Translations under genes and position numbers: made by a program
DNA from: Winogradskyella schleiferi
Lineage (GTDB): Bacteria > Bacteroidota > Bacteroidia > Flavobacteriales > Flavobacteriaceae
Assembly: GCF_013394655.1 (NCBI RefSeq)
Contig: NZ_CP053351.1
Span: 2,324,501-2,388,500, forward strand
Reading direction: 5' to 3'
DNA: 64,000 nucleotides
The notes under the pieces: model-generated
The model's input: only the letters and a program-made list of their open reading frames with translations
Told to the model about the DNA's origin: nothing
The model's database searches: none
Shown: in pieces, positions 26,278 through 36,132 of the stretch
How the letters are laid out: the number at the start of each line of letters is the position of its first letter
How positions within the stretch are numbered: position 1 is the stretch's first letter

Positions 26278-27396
26278 TTAATCGGAGTCAGATTTCAAAG
26301 CTTCAGACATGCTAATTCTTTTGCCTCCTTTGTAGGCTACAATAAACGCACCCGAATACCCTTTTCTAGCTGCTTCTTGAAGTCGTATAATTTCATTATA
26401 ATCTGAAGTTTTTCCGCTAAAATATTTATAAACCTTACCTGTATATTCCCTTGTGATATCCGAAAGCCCCTTAAAATTGTAAGATTTAGGTTCTAAGTCC
26501 CTAGAACTGGCTGCAATCTGGACTTTAAACGTCACGCCTTCTATAATTCTAGGTGGATCTTCTGCTTCTATGCCTATCGTAATTTCTGGATCGGCACTCA
26601 TAATATGACTTCCAACATTTAAATCCAATTCTTTCTTATAATCTAAAATTGCGGTCTTTATAGCGGTTGCCATTTTGGTTTGGCCGGCTGCAGTATTGAG
26701 ATAACTGCCTTCACTTTTATTGGTTAGAAAACCAACTTCAACCAGAACACTTGGCATATAGGTGTTTCTAATTACTAATAAGCTCGCTTGCTTTAACCCT
26801 CTACTCTTTCGCTTGGCTTTGCTTATAAAATTATCTTCAATTTTTCGTGCTAAAACGATACTTTGTTCTACGTAAACTTCTTGTTCAATTCCTATGGCAA
26901 TTGTTGATTCTGGGGAACTCGGGTCAAAACCTTCGTAATTTTCCTTGTAATTATCCTCTAAAAAAATCACTTCATTTTCTCGTTTTGCCACATCAAAATT
27001 ACGACCGGTATTTTTCTCGCCTAAGACAAAAGTTTCCGTTCCACTAGCCTGTGAGCTATGTGCATTGCAATGGATAGATACAAATAAATCGGCATCGGCC
27101 TTGTTAGCAATATTGGCACGTTCGTGTAACTCCACAAAAACATCTGTCTTGCGCGTGTAAATGACTTTAATGTTTGGATTTTTAGCTAGTTCTTTACCTA
27201 CTTCCAAGGTCACTTTAAGTGCTATATTTTTTTCGCTATGACCATTGCCAATATTTCCGGAATCATGACCGCCATGACCAGCATCCAAAACCACAACAAA
27301 CTTATCTTCTTGCGCATGCAAAGGTGCATAAGATGTTAAAGTACTTATAAATAAAAGAATTAGTAATACTATTGAAGGTTTTTGTGTCGTTTGCAT
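26278..27396 (-). CDS. N-acetylmuramoyl-L-alanine amidase (amidase_3) with C-terminal SPOR-like region
   Basis: A 372-residue exported zinc amidase that cuts between the sugar and peptide of peptidoglycan. It has a signal peptide of about 28 residues, then the amidase_3 domain. Zinc-ligand regions are LDAGHGGHDSGNIGNGHSEK (first His and Glu) and VSIHCNAH; the catalytic Glu is in SVLVEVGFLTN. Residues about 290-365 (VTFKVQIAASSRDL to GAFIVAYKGGKRI) look like a SPOR domain, which would target septal glycan. It is first in a minus-strand unit with mlaD and the Fe-S proteins. Confidence 0.88.
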   Translation of the reverse strand: MQTTQKPSIVLLILLFISTLTSYAPLHAQEDKFVVVLDAGHGGHDSGNIGNGHSEKNIALKVTLEVGKELAKNPNIKVIYTRKTDVFVELHERANIANKADADLFVSIHCNAHSSQASGTETFVLGEKNTGRNFDVAKRENEVIFLEDNYKENYEGFDPSSPESTIAIGIEQEVYVEQSIVLARKIEDNFISKAKRKSRGLKQASLLVIRNTYMPSVLVEVGFLTNKSEGSYLNTAAGQTKMATAIKTAILDYKKELDLNVGSHIMSADPEITIGIEAEDPPRIIEGVTFKVQIAASSRDLEPKSYNFKGLSDITREYTGKVYKYFSGKTSDYNEIIRLQEAARKGYSGAFIVAYKGGKRISMSEALKSDSD

Positions 27397-27467
27397 ATTT
27401 AATTTAACGGTTTATAAACTCGGTTTATTACACTGTACTCAATGTAAAAACAGTATTTTTCAACTTT

Positions 27468-30287
27468 ATGATTTTAATAAATTATTCACAAAAAATATCT
27501 GTACTTTTGGCGTTTCAAAAACCGAGCCATACTTTTACAAAAATACATTTAAAAGGATTGCGTACAAATAGATTACACATACTTTTTACCATGAGTTTTA
27601 TAGTGTTTATTAACACTTTTAGCTTCGCCCAAGAATTACCTAAAAAGAACCCTTCCATTCCTGCTGAACAACTGAAAGATTCTACAACAGTTGCGGTCGA
27701 TTCAGTTGTAATTGATTCCATTATAAAACCACCTGTTAATATTAAAGAAATTGACTCCACAAAAAAAGACTCCACCAAGCAAGAAGGTCTTTTGGCGGGA
27801 ATCGTCAATTACAGAGCATCAGATTATGTGGCGCTGAATCAACGGAAGAAAGAAATATACCTCTATAACGAAGCCGAAGTGTTATACCAAGACATGGAAA
27901 TTAAAGCAGGCATTATTGTCATTGATTATAGTAAAAATCTCGTCTATGCTGGTCGAATAAAAGATTCCACAGGTTATTCCCAACATCCCGTTTTTAAACA
28001 AGGCACCAATGTTATTGAGCCCGACTCCATCGTTTTTAATACGGAAACCAAAAAAGCCTTGGTCTTCAATTCTAGAACAGAGCAACAAGGTTTTAAAGTG
28101 TATTCTCCAATAACAAAAAAAGAAAATGATTCCGTTTATTTTATGAAAAACGGAAAGTTTACCACGGCTGAAGATGAAGAAGATCCCGAATACCAATTTG
28201 TAACCACAAAGATGAAATTGGTACCCAATAAAAAAGTGATTGTCGGTGCGACTTACATGGAAATTTACGGCGTACCAACGCCAATTGCCTTGCCTTTTGC
28301 TTTTTTTCCAATGACCAAAAAACAGACGTCTGGTATCATATTCCCCTCTTTTGGTGAAGACAATGATAGAGGTTACAATTTACAAAATGGCGGTTACTAT
28401 TTTGCGATTAGCGATTACCTAGATCTGGCTGTTCTTGGGGATTATTACACCAATGGTAGTTATGGTTTACGACTAGAAAACAATTATGCCTTACGCTATA
28501 AATACAGAGGAAATGTAAGTTTTAGGTATGAAAATTTACTCCGAAGTGAGCGTGGCTTTCCAGATTTTAGCAAGAGCACGGTTTACAATATAAGATGGTC
28601 GCATAGCCAAGATAGTAAAGCTAATCCTAGTTCACGTTTTTCTGCTTCCGTCAACTTGGGAAGTAGTACTTATTTTCAAGAATCCATTAACCAATTAAAC
28701 CAGTCCAACTTTTTAAACAATACATTAGCATCCTCAGTGTCCTATTCAAAGACATTTTCTGGTGAGCCAGAGGTAAATGTGAGCTTAACGGCTTCACACA
28801 GACAAAATACAAATACTGGAGATATTGATTTAACCTTACCTACATTGCAAATGTCCATGGGTAGAATTTATCCTTTTGCTCCAAAAACAGGAACAAAAAA
28901 AGGTGCGATTCATAACATTAACTTTCAGTTGAATACTAGAGGTGAATATTCCATTCAGACCAACGATTCTATCTTCGGTAAAAGTGAAATGTTCGATGAT
29001 GCCAGAACAGGCATGCGACACAGTATCCCATTAACTACCAATTTTAAAGTATTTGATCATTTTAGCGTGAGTACCAATGCTAATTTTGAAGAAACTTGGA
29101 CCGTTAAAACCGTTAAGAAATTCTGGAGCCAAACTGAACAAGAAGAAGTAGAGATAGACCAAAATGGTTTTGATCGTTTTTTAACGTACAACTTTGGTGC
29201 AAGTGTTGGTACCACAGTTTATGGAATGTATAATTTTGAGGAAAAAGGTGAGAATAAAAAGATAAAGGCGATTCGCCATGTCATGAGACCTTCCATAAGT
29301 TATTCAGTTAGTCCAGCTTTCGACCAGTATTACGAAACTTATGATGTCATAGATGCAGATGGCACAACGACAGATCAGGTGGAATATTCAAGATTCGAAA
29401 ATTCGTTGTATGGCAGTCCTGGCAACAACTACTCTAGTAGTGTTGGTCTTTCACTCGGCAATAATCTTGAAGCTAAAATCCGAGCCAAAGATTCCACAAA
29501 GACAGAACCTGAAAAAATATTCTTGTTAAATAACCTTAATTTTTCAACCTCCTACAATATTGCTGCAGATTCCCTCAATTGGAGTCCTGTTCGTGTTAGT
29601 GGTGGTACTCAAATTTTAAATAAAAAAATGAGTATTAATTTTGGGATGACGCTGAACCCTTATGCTTTAGACAGCAACAATAGTGTCGTTAACACCTATA
29701 ACATCAATAATGGCGGTAGCTTGTTTAGGCTAACATCCGCCAACATCAATATGAGCTATACCTTATCTAATGAGAGCTTTTCCGGACGAGAATCTAATGA
29801 AGATAATGCCTCTTCTCAAGAATCTGCACGCTCTGGTGGACGAACGGATGATTTATTTGGTAAATCCCAAGATTTTGCTGATAAGCGACTTTCAGACCGT
29901 GATAAAAATAAGGATGATAAAGAAGAAAATAACGAATTCTATAATTACAAAATGCCATGGAGTCTTAGATTGGCATACTCTGCCAATTATGGCAACACAA
30001 GGCGTGAAAACCAGATCTCCTCACATTCTCTAATGTTTTCCGGTGATATCGATTTATCGCCAAGATGGAGTGTTGGTGCCTCTTCTGGTTATGATTTTTT
30101 AAACCAAGGATTCACCTATACGCAACTCCGTTTTGAGCGTGATTTACTAAGTTGGCGAATGAATTTTTCTTGGATACCTTTTAGCGACCGTAGTTCCTGG
30201 AATTTCTTTATCGGAATAAAATCGAGCTTACTTAAAGATTTAAAGTACGATCAACGCAGACAACCAGATCAGCAAGTTGGGAATTGA
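27468..30287 (+). CDS. lptD: LPS-assembly outer-membrane protein LptD
   Basis: LptD is the outer-membrane barrel that inserts lipopolysaccharide from the periplasmic bridge into the outer leaflet. Residues about 110-260 form the OstA-like beta-jellyroll (ALNQRKKEIYLYNEAEVLYQDMEIKAG and later GVPTPIALPFAFFPMT). From about residue 270 to the end come long amphipathic beta-strands ending in RMNFSWIPFSDRSSWNFFIG. The 939-residue length fits the Bacteroidota type. The start is uncertain: a TACTTTTG box at 27502-27509 lies inside the first codons, so translation may begin at a later TTG (27507 or 27555) or at the ATG at 27591, close to the hydrophobic signal segment. The divergent amidase/mlaD unit shares its upstream region. 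Confidence 0.87.
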   Translation: MILINYSQKISVLLAFQKPSHTFTKIHLKGLRTNRLHILFTMSFIVFINTFSFAQELPKKNPSIPAEQLKDSTTVAVDSVVIDSIIKPPVNIKEIDSTKKDSTKQEGLLAGIVNYRASDYVALNQRKKEIYLYNEAEVLYQDMEIKAGIIVIDYSKNLVYAGRIKDSTGYSQHPVFKQGTNVIEPDSIVFNTETKKALVFNSRTEQQGFKVYSPITKKENDSVYFMKNGKFTTAEDEEDPEYQFVTTKMKLVPNKKVIVGATYMEIYGVPTPIALPFAFFPMTKKQTSGIIFPSFGEDNDRGYNLQNGGYYFAISDYLDLAVLGDYYTNGSYGLRLENNYALRYKYRGNVSFRYENLLRSERGFPDFSKSTVYNIRWSHSQDSKANPSSRFSASVNLGSSTYFQESINQLNQSNFLNNTLASSVSYSKTFSGEPEVNVSLTASHRQNTNTGDIDLTLPTLQMSMGRIYPFAPKTGTKKGAIHNINFQLNTRGEYSIQTNDSIFGKSEMFDDARTGMRHSIPLTTNFKVFDHFSVSTNANFEETWTVKTVKKFWSQTEQEEVEIDQNGFDRFLTYNFGASVGTTVYGMYNFEEKGENKKIKAIRHVMRPSISYSVSPAFDQYYETYDVIDADGTTTDQVEYSRFENSLYGSPGNNYSSSVGLSLGNNLEAKIRAKDSTKTEPEKIFLLNNLNFSTSYNIAADSLNWSPVRVSGGTQILNKKMSINFGMTLNPYALDSNNSVVNTYNINNGGSLFRLTSANINMSYTLSNESFSGRESNEDNASSQESARSGGRTDDLFGKSQDFADKRLSDRDKNKDDKEENNEFYNYKMPWSLRLAYSANYGNTRRENQISSHSLMFSGDIDLSPRWSVGASSGYDFLNQGFTYTQLRFERDLLSWRMNFSWIPFSDRSSWNFFIGIKSSLLKDLKYDQRRQPDQQVGN

Positions 30288-30290
30288 TTT

Positions 30291-30346
30291 AAGTTGGAAT
30301 CAAGAAGATTGAAGCATGAAGTTGGAAGGACTAAATTGAAAGTGTT
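30291..30346. repeat. Eight consecutive AAG-led heptamers after lptD
   Basis: Eight words of exactly seven bases follow one another without slip. Six of the eight begin AAG, for example AAGTTGG at 30291 and 30319, AAGATTG at 30305 and AAGCATG at 30312. The same word AAGTTGG also occurs inside the last codons of lptD at 30274, so the array appears to begin within the gene. Confidence 0.8.
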
Positions 30347-30390
30347 ATCAAGAAAATTATCTTAAATTTGAATAAAATGATTTAATACAT

Positions 30391-30415
30391 AAAAAATCCC
30401 TTCCCATTGGGAAGG
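30391..30415 (-). terminator. Terminator-like hairpin reading on the minus strand
   Basis: Arms CCTTCCC (30399-30405) and GGGAAGG (30409-30415) pair perfectly around a three-base loop. On the minus strand the hairpin is followed by six Ts, as in an intrinsic terminator. No minus-strand gene is seen to its right, so it may instead be one of the flavobacterial dispersed CCTTCCC-type repeats. Confidence 0.5.
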
Positions 30416-30425
30416 TTAAGATGGT

Positions 30426-30806
30426 ATGAAAAAAATAATACACACCACAAAAGCACCAGCTCCAATAGGACCATACAATCAGGCGGTTTTAACAGGAAAT
30501 ACGCTCTACACCTCTGGGCAAATCGCCTTGCATCCAGAAACCATGGAATTGGTTATGGATGATATCAAAACGGAAACCAAACAAGTTATGGAAAACATGA
30601 AAGCCGTTTTGGAAGCAGCCGACATGACCTTTGAAAACGTGATTAAATCGTCCATATTCATTAGTGATATGCATAACTTTAAACAGATTAATGAGGTTTA
30701 TGGTAAATACTTTGATGAAGCTACGGCTCCAGCAAGAGAAACCGTTGAAGTTGCTAATTTACCGAAGTTTGTGAACGTTGAAATAAGTATGATTGCGGTA
30801 AAGTAA
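30426..30806 (+). CDS. ridA: RidA-family enamine/imine deaminase
   Basis: A 126-residue RidA (YjgF/UK114) protein that hydrolyses reactive 2-aminoacrylate and related imines released by pyridoxal-phosphate enzymes. The signature APAPIGPYNQAV (substrate pocket, Tyr) and the C-terminal PARETVEVANLP with the carboxylate-binding Arg are present, as is SGQIALHP. Length is exactly typical; it works as a cytoplasmic homotrimer. It follows lptD in the same direction at 138 bases, with a hairpin between, so a separate transcript is likely. Confidence 0.93.
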   Translation: MKKIIHTTKAPAPIGPYNQAVLTGNTLYTSGQIALHPETMELVMDDIKTETKQVMENMKAVLEAADMTFENVIKSSIFISDMHNFKQINEVYGKYFDEATAPARETVEVANLPKFVNVEISMIAVK

Positions 30807-31030
30807 GCTCCTGCTTCAATAATAAATTTAAGTAAATAGGCACTCCTGTGATATTTATAAAATTCACGTTATCAAGTATTTTTGCATTTGAACAATTAAT
30901 TATTTCCTAATTGGGTAATAACAATACCTTTACATTATATAATGCCTTAAATTTTAAAGAGTTGAGTGTGCGTTGTTTTTATTAAAAATCAATCACATCT
31001 CTTATAGAATAACCTAACACAATTCATTTT

Positions 31031-32209
31031 ATGAATACATCTACAGTCCAAACCAAAACTATGCTTCCTACAGAAGCCGCCAAAGAAATTTACGAATTAG
31101 CAATTTCCCATAGGGAAGAAACAGAACAACTAAGAAGACTTGCGCCAGCCGTAGTTGAGCGTATTAAAGAATCTGGACTTTTTAGAATGGGATTACCTAA
31201 ATTCCTGGGTGGCTGGGAAGACAATCCTGTAGAAGTTCTAAAGACCTATGAAATATTGAGTAGCGGAGAAGCTGCTGTGGCTTGGAGTGTTTGGAACAAC
31301 CATTTGGCCTGTACTTTTGGACGCTTTTTAGACGAAGACAGTATGAGGGAAATTTACAAAAACTATTCCCATGTGTATGCCAACTCGGCTCGCCCAGAAG
31401 GCTTTGCGGAAATAGTTGATGGTGGATATAACGTTTCTGGTCGCTGGTCATTAGTCTCTGGATGTGAATTATCGGATTGGTTTGTAATGCGTTGCCTTGT
31501 GACCTCTGACGATTTGCCAAAAACCTTGGGTCCAGGAGCAAAATTGAAATTGTTTTTTATTCCTAAAGAAGACATCAAAGTAATTGACACTTGGAGTGTT
31601 GGTGGACTAAGAGGTACTGGAAGTCATGATATTGAAATTAAAGATGCTTTTGTACAAGAAAAATATGCTATTGATTTTGAAGACACAGTACATGTTGATA
31701 ATGCTTATAATAGATTACCAATTGGCTGTTTAAATGCTGCTGGTTGTGCATCGATAGCTTTGGGCTTATTGAAATCTGCTACAGATGAATTGATCAATCT
31801 TTGCTTAGAGCGCGTTACGCCTGGGAAAAATCCAGACCTAAGGGATAGAGCTTCGATTCAAACAGCCATAGCAAAAAGTAAAAACACATTAGCGACTATG
31901 CGTGCACAATTGCACAGTTCCGTTGAAACCTTATGGGAAGAATCCCTTAAAGGCAATGAATTTACTGATATACAATTGGCTGATGTTTGGGCGGCTTCCA
32001 TTGAAGCGGCAACAGCATCTAGAGCTTTAGTTTCCGAAATATTCGCCGTTACAGGTACAGCTTCCCTATACACTAAGTATAAAATTGAACGCGTCCATAG
32101 AGATGTTCATGCGGTATTACAACATGGTATTGTGCAACCGCATTGGTTAAACCAAGCAGGTATGGCTTATGTTGGACTGAAACCAAATGGCGCAATGTTT
32201 AGAATATAA
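31031..32209 (+). CDS. Acyl-CoA-dehydrogenase-like flavin monooxygenase (HsaA/HpaH-like)
   Basis: A 392-residue flavoprotein of the acyl-CoA dehydrogenase fold, closest in layout to the two-component flavin-dependent monooxygenases (HsaA, 4-hydroxyphenylacetate hydroxylase type). Visible parts are an N-terminal helical domain (LRRLAPAVVERIKESGLFRM), a middle beta domain (GGYNVSGRWSLVSGCELSDWFV, WSVGGLRGTGSHDIEI) and a C-terminal four-helix domain ending RVHRDVHAVLQHGIVQPHW. The classic acyl-CoA dehydrogenase catalytic Glu is not obvious, which favours hydroxylase-like chemistry. The flavin reductase partner is not nearby. The substrate is unknown. Confidence 0.78.
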   Translation: MNTSTVQTKTMLPTEAAKEIYELAISHREETEQLRRLAPAVVERIKESGLFRMGLPKFLGGWEDNPVEVLKTYEILSSGEAAVAWSVWNNHLACTFGRFLDEDSMREIYKNYSHVYANSARPEGFAEIVDGGYNVSGRWSLVSGCELSDWFVMRCLVTSDDLPKTLGPGAKLKLFFIPKEDIKVIDTWSVGGLRGTGSHDIEIKDAFVQEKYAIDFEDTVHVDNAYNRLPIGCLNAAGCASIALGLLKSATDELINLCLERVTPGKNPDLRDRASIQTAIAKSKNTLATMRAQLHSSVETLWEESLKGNEFTDIQLADVWAASIEAATASRALVSEIFAVTGTASLYTKYKIERVHRDVHAVLQHGIVQPHWLNQAGMAYVGLKPNGAMFRI

Positions 32210-32357
32210 TCCATATATTCTTCGTAAACCATTATAGCGGAAATACATAAAACCCCTATCTATTCTTAATGTTCAGATGTTAATCAATCTGTAATTACGA
32301 CGCTTTTTTAGGGTTTACATTTAATGATTAAATAAAATAGTATTAAAATACCATCAA

Positions 32358-33410
32358 ATGATTGAAGTTATCACAGACAAAAAAGAATGGAGTGAGCAGT
32401 TGGCTTTGGCAGAAAACTTAGATCTATACCATACGTTCGACTATCATCATCTTTCAAAAACAAAAGATGAATCCGCAGTGCTTCTTAAATATACAGAAGG
32501 CAACACTACTTTAGTACTTCCGTTGTTGCTAAGACCTATTAAAAATTCAGATTATAAAGACGCTACTTCTGTTTATGGTTATGCTGGATTACTAGCTATA
32601 AATATAGGTGAGCAGTTTAAAAAAGACAATTTCCATAAAGCGCTGAATGCTTATTTCAATGATAATAAAATTATATCCGTCTTCTCAAGACTTCATCCGT
32701 TTATAGAACATCAGGAAGAATTGCACAACGGTTTGGGTAAAATTGTGTCGCTTGGTAAAGTCGTGTATATCAATTTAACCGATGCCATTGAAGTTCAAAG
32801 AGCACGCTATAACCGACGATTAAAAACCTATATCAATAAAGCTCGCAAGCTTTGTACCGTATTTGAAGGGACTGTAGAGGAGCATCTTGACACCTTTATT
32901 AATTTGTATGAAGACAATATGAAACGTGTTGATGCTACTGAAGAATATTTCTTTGATAAGGATTATTACCATCGTTTGTTATCGAGTACCGACTTTGAAA
33001 CCCAGTTAATACTTTGTCGCTATAATGAAACCCAAGAAATTATTGCAGGAGCCCTTTTTATGAAAACGGGCAATATTGTACAGTATCATTTATCAGGACT
33101 TAGCGACGACTATTTTGAGCTCAACCCCATTAAACTCATTATTGATGAAGTGCGTATAACTTCTACTAACGAAGGCTATAAAATTTTCAATCTTGGTGGT
33201 GGTTTAGGTAGTGAGGAAGATTCACTATTCAAATTTAAAAGTGGTTTTTCTAAAGATTTTGAAACCTTTAAAATCTGGAAATACATCGTCGATGAAGACG
33301 CATATAAAACCTTGACCAAAAATCATTTAGGCACTGAAATAAAAACAGAGGATCTCAACACTGGTTTCTTTCCTGCGTATCGTGCGCCACTAAAAGCGCA
33401 TTCGGTTTAA
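32358..33410 (+). CDS. FemAB/GNAT-type acyltransferase-like protein
   Basis: A 350-residue protein with two GNAT-like folds in tandem, as in FemAB and Acetyltransf_6 proteins. An N-terminal fold carries LPLLLRPIKNSDYKDATSVYGYAG. The C-terminal fold has ARYNRRLKTYINKA, EIIAGALFMKTGNIVQYHLSG and GYKIFNLGGGLGSEEDSLFKFKSGFS, the last being the characteristic end of the family. Relatives attach amino acids to peptidoglycan or move acyl groups in polysaccharide building. No sugar-biosynthesis genes lie beside it, so the acceptor is unknown. Confidence 0.75.
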   Translation: MIEVITDKKEWSEQLALAENLDLYHTFDYHHLSKTKDESAVLLKYTEGNTTLVLPLLLRPIKNSDYKDATSVYGYAGLLAINIGEQFKKDNFHKALNAYFNDNKIISVFSRLHPFIEHQEELHNGLGKIVSLGKVVYINLTDAIEVQRARYNRRLKTYINKARKLCTVFEGTVEEHLDTFINLYEDNMKRVDATEEYFFDKDYYHRLLSSTDFETQLILCRYNETQEIIAGALFMKTGNIVQYHLSGLSDDYFELNPIKLIIDEVRITSTNEGYKIFNLGGGLGSEEDSLFKFKSGFSKDFETFKIWKYIVDEDAYKTLTKNHLGTEIKTEDLNTGFFPAYRAPLKAHSV

Positions 33411-33462
33411 AAAACATGTGTTCAGTTTTAGAATTTTCTGTTGTAGTCAACCCATTTTAGTC

Positions 33463-33479
33463 ATGGCTTTAAAAGCCAT
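33463..33479. repeat. Perfect 8-bp inverted repeat between the acyltransferase-like gene and guaC
   Basis: ATGGCTTT and AAAGCCAT pair perfectly around one base. It is not followed by a T run on the plus strand, so a role as terminator of the upstream gene or as an operator is possible but unproven. A second short pair, GGTTC and GAACC, brackets 33521-33543. Confidence 0.4.
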
Positions 33480-33545
33480 AAACAATTGTTGATAAAACGT
33501 TAGGCTAACTTATCATTTAAGGTTCCTGTGTTTTTAAAGAACCCG

Positions 33546-33553
33546 TATTTTTG
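33546..33553 (+). promoter_or_regulatory. -7 box TATTTTTG of guaC
   Basis: TATTTTTG matches TAnnTTTG and lies 23 bases before the guaC start. No clean -33 TTG is seen upstream. Confidence 0.5.
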
Positions 33554-33576
33554 AAAGAACTAATATTTCTTCAAAG

Positions 33577-34617
33577 ATGCGCATAGAACACGATATAAAA
33601 TTAGGCTTTAAAGATGTCATGATTCGTCCAAAGCGTTCTACCTTAAAAAGTAGATCCCAAGTGACCTTAGAGCGTGACTACAAATTTCTAAACAGTAAAA
33701 CAAACTGGCAAGGCGTTCCCATTATGGCTGCCAATATGGATACAGTCGGGACGTTTGAAATGGCTTTGGTTTTAGCCGAACAAAAATTATTCACCGCCAT
33801 ACACAAGCACTATTCTACCGAAGAATGGCATGCGTTTTTAAACTCAGCGCCAAAAAATATTACCGATTATATCGCCATTAGTACTGGTACAGGTAAAAAA
33901 GACACCAAAAAGCTAAAAACGGTTTTTGACATCCATCCTGAACTAAAATTTATATGTATCGATGTGGCCAATGGGTATTCTGAACACTTCGTCAACTTTG
34001 TACAACAGACGAGAGAACTATATCCCGATAAAGTTATTATTGCTGGCAACGTGGTGACTGGCGAAATGGTGGAACAACTCCTACTCTCTGGTGCAGATAT
34101 CGTGAAGGTGGGCATTGGTCCTGGAAGCGTCTGTACGACACGAGTAAAAACAGGTGTTGGCTATCCGCAACTCTCTGCGATTATAGAATGTGCTGATGCG
34201 GCTCATGGTTTAGGCGGCCAAATTATTAGCGATGGTGGTTGTGCCACGCCTGGCGATGTGGCCAAAGCTTTTGGTGCTGGTGCCGATTTTGTAATGCTTG
34301 GTGGTATGTTTGCTGGCCATACCGAAAGTGGTGGCGAACTCATCACCCGAAATGGCGAACAATACAAACAATTTTATGGGATGAGCTCTTCTACTGCAAT
34401 GGACAAATATGTTGGTGGCGTTGCCGAATATAGAGCGAGTGAAGGCAAAACCGTTGAAGTGCCTTACAAAGGTGACGTTAAAAATACACTACAAGATATT
34501 TTAGGCGGTTTAAGAAGTACCTGCACGTATGTTGGTGCGGAACGTTTAAAAGAATTAACGAAGCGTACGACTTTTATTCGGGTGGCTGAGCAGGAGAATT
34601 TGGTTTATGGTGGGTAG
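33577..34617 (+). CDS. guaC: GMP reductase
   Basis: GuaC converts GMP to IMP using NADPH, returning guanine nucleotides to the purine pool. It is a TIM-barrel enzyme of the IMPDH/GMPR family; 346 residues is the normal length and there is no CBS insert, unlike IMP dehydrogenase. The N-terminus ([21 protein letters not shown]), the catalytic loop [20 protein letters not shown] with the nucleophilic Cys, and [26 protein letters not shown] are typical of GMPR. It has its own -7 box. It converges with the NACHT gene across the inserted IS element. Confidence 0.94.
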   Translation: MRIEHDIKLGFKDVMIRPKRSTLKSRSQVTLERDYKFLNSKTNWQGVPIMAANMDTVGTFEMALVLAEQKLFTAIHKHYSTEEWHAFLNSAPKNITDYIAISTGTGKKDTKKLKTVFDIHPELKFICIDVANGYSEHFVNFVQQTRELYPDKVIIAGNVVTGEMVEQLLLSGADIVKVGIGPGSVCTTRVKTGVGYPQLSAIIECADAAHGLGGQIISDGGCATPGDVAKAFGAGADFVMLGGMFAGHTESGGELITRNGEQYKQFYGMSSSTAMDKYVGGVAEYRASEGKTVEVPYKGDVKNTLQDILGGLRSTCTYVGAERLKELTKRTTFIRVAEQENLVYGG

Positions 34618-34729
34618 GGTTTTCCTTTGGTTAACGGTCTAGTGTATGTTTTCGTTGCGTGTTTAAGCATTAAAGTTAGCAAATAAATCACAGATAGAAA
34701 GTAGAGTGAACCCAAAAGCTTAGACAAAT

Positions 34730-35545
34730 TTATAATTTATTTTGATAATGATGAGTTCGATACTCTATCGGGCTCATTCCTTTTAAATTTAGTTTAATCC
34801 TGTCCCTGTTATAATAATCTATATACTCCTTTATATCAGTTTTTAACTGGGATATGGATTTGTATTTATTCAAGTAAAACAATTCAGATTTTATAATTCC
34901 AAAGAAATTTTCTATTACTGCATTGTCTAAGCAATTTCCTTTACGAGACATACTTTGGGTGATCCCTTTTTCTTGTAATAATCTTTGGTATTGCTTCATT
35001 TGATATTGCCAACCTTGATCTGAATGTAATATTAATTCGGTCTGGCCAGGAGTCTCTTTAAAAGCCTTTTTGAGCATTGACACTACCTGTTTAAAATTAG
35101 GTTTTTCAGAGAGTTCATAACTTATTATTTCTCCATTGTACAGATCAATTATTGGCGACAGGTATAGCTTATCTTTAAAGACTTTAAATTCAGTAATATC
35201 AGTTGCCCATTTTTGATTGGGCATAATGGTTTTGAAATTACGTTGTAATATATTGGGTGCCGTTTCACCAATTTGCCCCTTATAAGATTTATATCTTTTA
35301 GCTCTTATACGGCTTTTTAAACCTAGTTCTCCCATTAGCTTGAGTATGGTCTTGTGATTGATCACAAAACCTCTCTTATTGATCTCTAGAGTTATTCTTC
35401 TATAACCGTACCTGCCTTTATGACGATGATAAACCTTGCTGATTAGTTGCTTTATCTCTTTATATTTATCTTCTAGATTATTTCTTTTTCGATGATAATA
35501 ATAACTGCTTCTTGCCATATTGGTATGTTTTAGTAATAGTTCCAA
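34730..35545 (-). CDS. IS3-family transposase OrfB (DDE integrase domain)
   Basis: The catalytic part of the IS150-like transposase, 271 residues from the first available start, a TTG. It has an HTH_21 region (SKVYHRHKGRYGYRRIT) and an rve integrase core with the DDE triad: WATDITEF (first Asp), LHSDQGWQYQ (second Asp) and NAVIENFFGIIKSE (Glu). The reading frame is open upstream of the TTG through KTQAITELRHKYDL, in the -1 frame relative to orfA. The working product is therefore most likely an OrfAB fusion made by frameshifting at the A6 run at 35581-35586. No damage is seen. Confidence 0.9.
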   Translation of the reverse strand: MELLLKHTNMARSSYYYHRKRNNLEDKYKEIKQLISKVYHRHKGRYGYRRITLEINKRGFVINHKTILKLMGELGLKSRIRAKRYKSYKGQIGETAPNILQRNFKTIMPNQKWATDITEFKVFKDKLYLSPIIDLYNGEIISYELSEKPNFKQVVSMLKKAFKETPGQTELILHSDQGWQYQMKQYQRLLQEKGITQSMSRKGNCLDNAVIENFFGIIKSELFYLNKYKSISQLKTDIKEYIDYYNRDRIKLNLKGMSPIEYRTHHYQNKL

Positions 35546-35568
35546 ATCATACTTATGCCTTAATTCTG

Positions 35569-36090
35569 TTATGGCTTGCGTTTTTTGCTTTGCTCTTCTT
35601 GAATTAAGGCTTGTAACTTTTTTAGCAAGTCCAGTTCTGCCCGTAAGGATTCATTTTCCAATAGAAGTTCTTCCTCTCTAGTTAACGGTTTGCTGGATTT
35701 CTTTTTTGCTCTCTTAAACTGCATAGATTTTGGTTTCCCCCTAGATTTATTGTTTAAGCCTTTGATACCTGACTTTTTGTAGGTCTTCTGCCAATTCATA
35801 ATTACAGATTTAGTAGGAATATTAAACTTCAAACAAGCTTGACTAAAAGATAGCGAATCTTCTTCAATAGCTTCTAAAACTTTGATCTTGAAAGGTAAAC
35901 TGTAGACTTTGTTTTTTCTTGGTAACAACGCTTTTTTGCCATATTTCTCATAAAAACGAATCCAATCATGAAGTGTTGTGTGATGACAACCATTTAATTC
36001 TGAAACAGCTTCCACTGTTTGATGATGATTTAAAACTTGCTTTACGCAACGAAGTTTAAATTCATAACTATACTTAGCTTTTCTTCCCAT
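35569..36090 (-). CDS. IS3-family transposase OrfA (helix-turn-helix)
   Basis: A 173-residue DNA-binding subunit with two helix-turn-helix segments. The first is about residues 10-45 (LRCVKQVLNHHQTVEAVSELNG, HHTTLHDWIRFYEKYG) and the second about 65-100 (IKVLEAIEEDSLSFSQACLKFN). A leucine-zipper-like stretch follows near the end (EEELLLENESLRAELDLLKKL). This is the usual layout of IS150-type OrfA. Just before its stop there is a run of six As (35581-35586) suited to -1 slippage into orfB. Confidence 0.9.
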   Translation of the reverse strand: MGRKAKYSYEFKLRCVKQVLNHHQTVEAVSELNGCHHTTLHDWIRFYEKYGKKALLPRKNKVYSLPFKIKVLEAIEEDSLSFSQACLKFNIPTKSVIMNWQKTYKKSGIKGLNNKSRGKPKSMQFKRAKKKSSKPLTREEELLLENESLRAELDLLKKLQALIQEEQSKKRKP

Positions 36091-36132
36091 AAAAACACAT
36101 TTGAATAGTGTCTAACTTTTTGGGTGCAGTTC

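Noticed and set aside
27515..27808. 97-codon minus-strand reading frame opposite the lptD start
   Set aside because: It is the complement of the Ser/Thr/Val-rich lptD N-terminus. It has no start signal and no recognisable domain.
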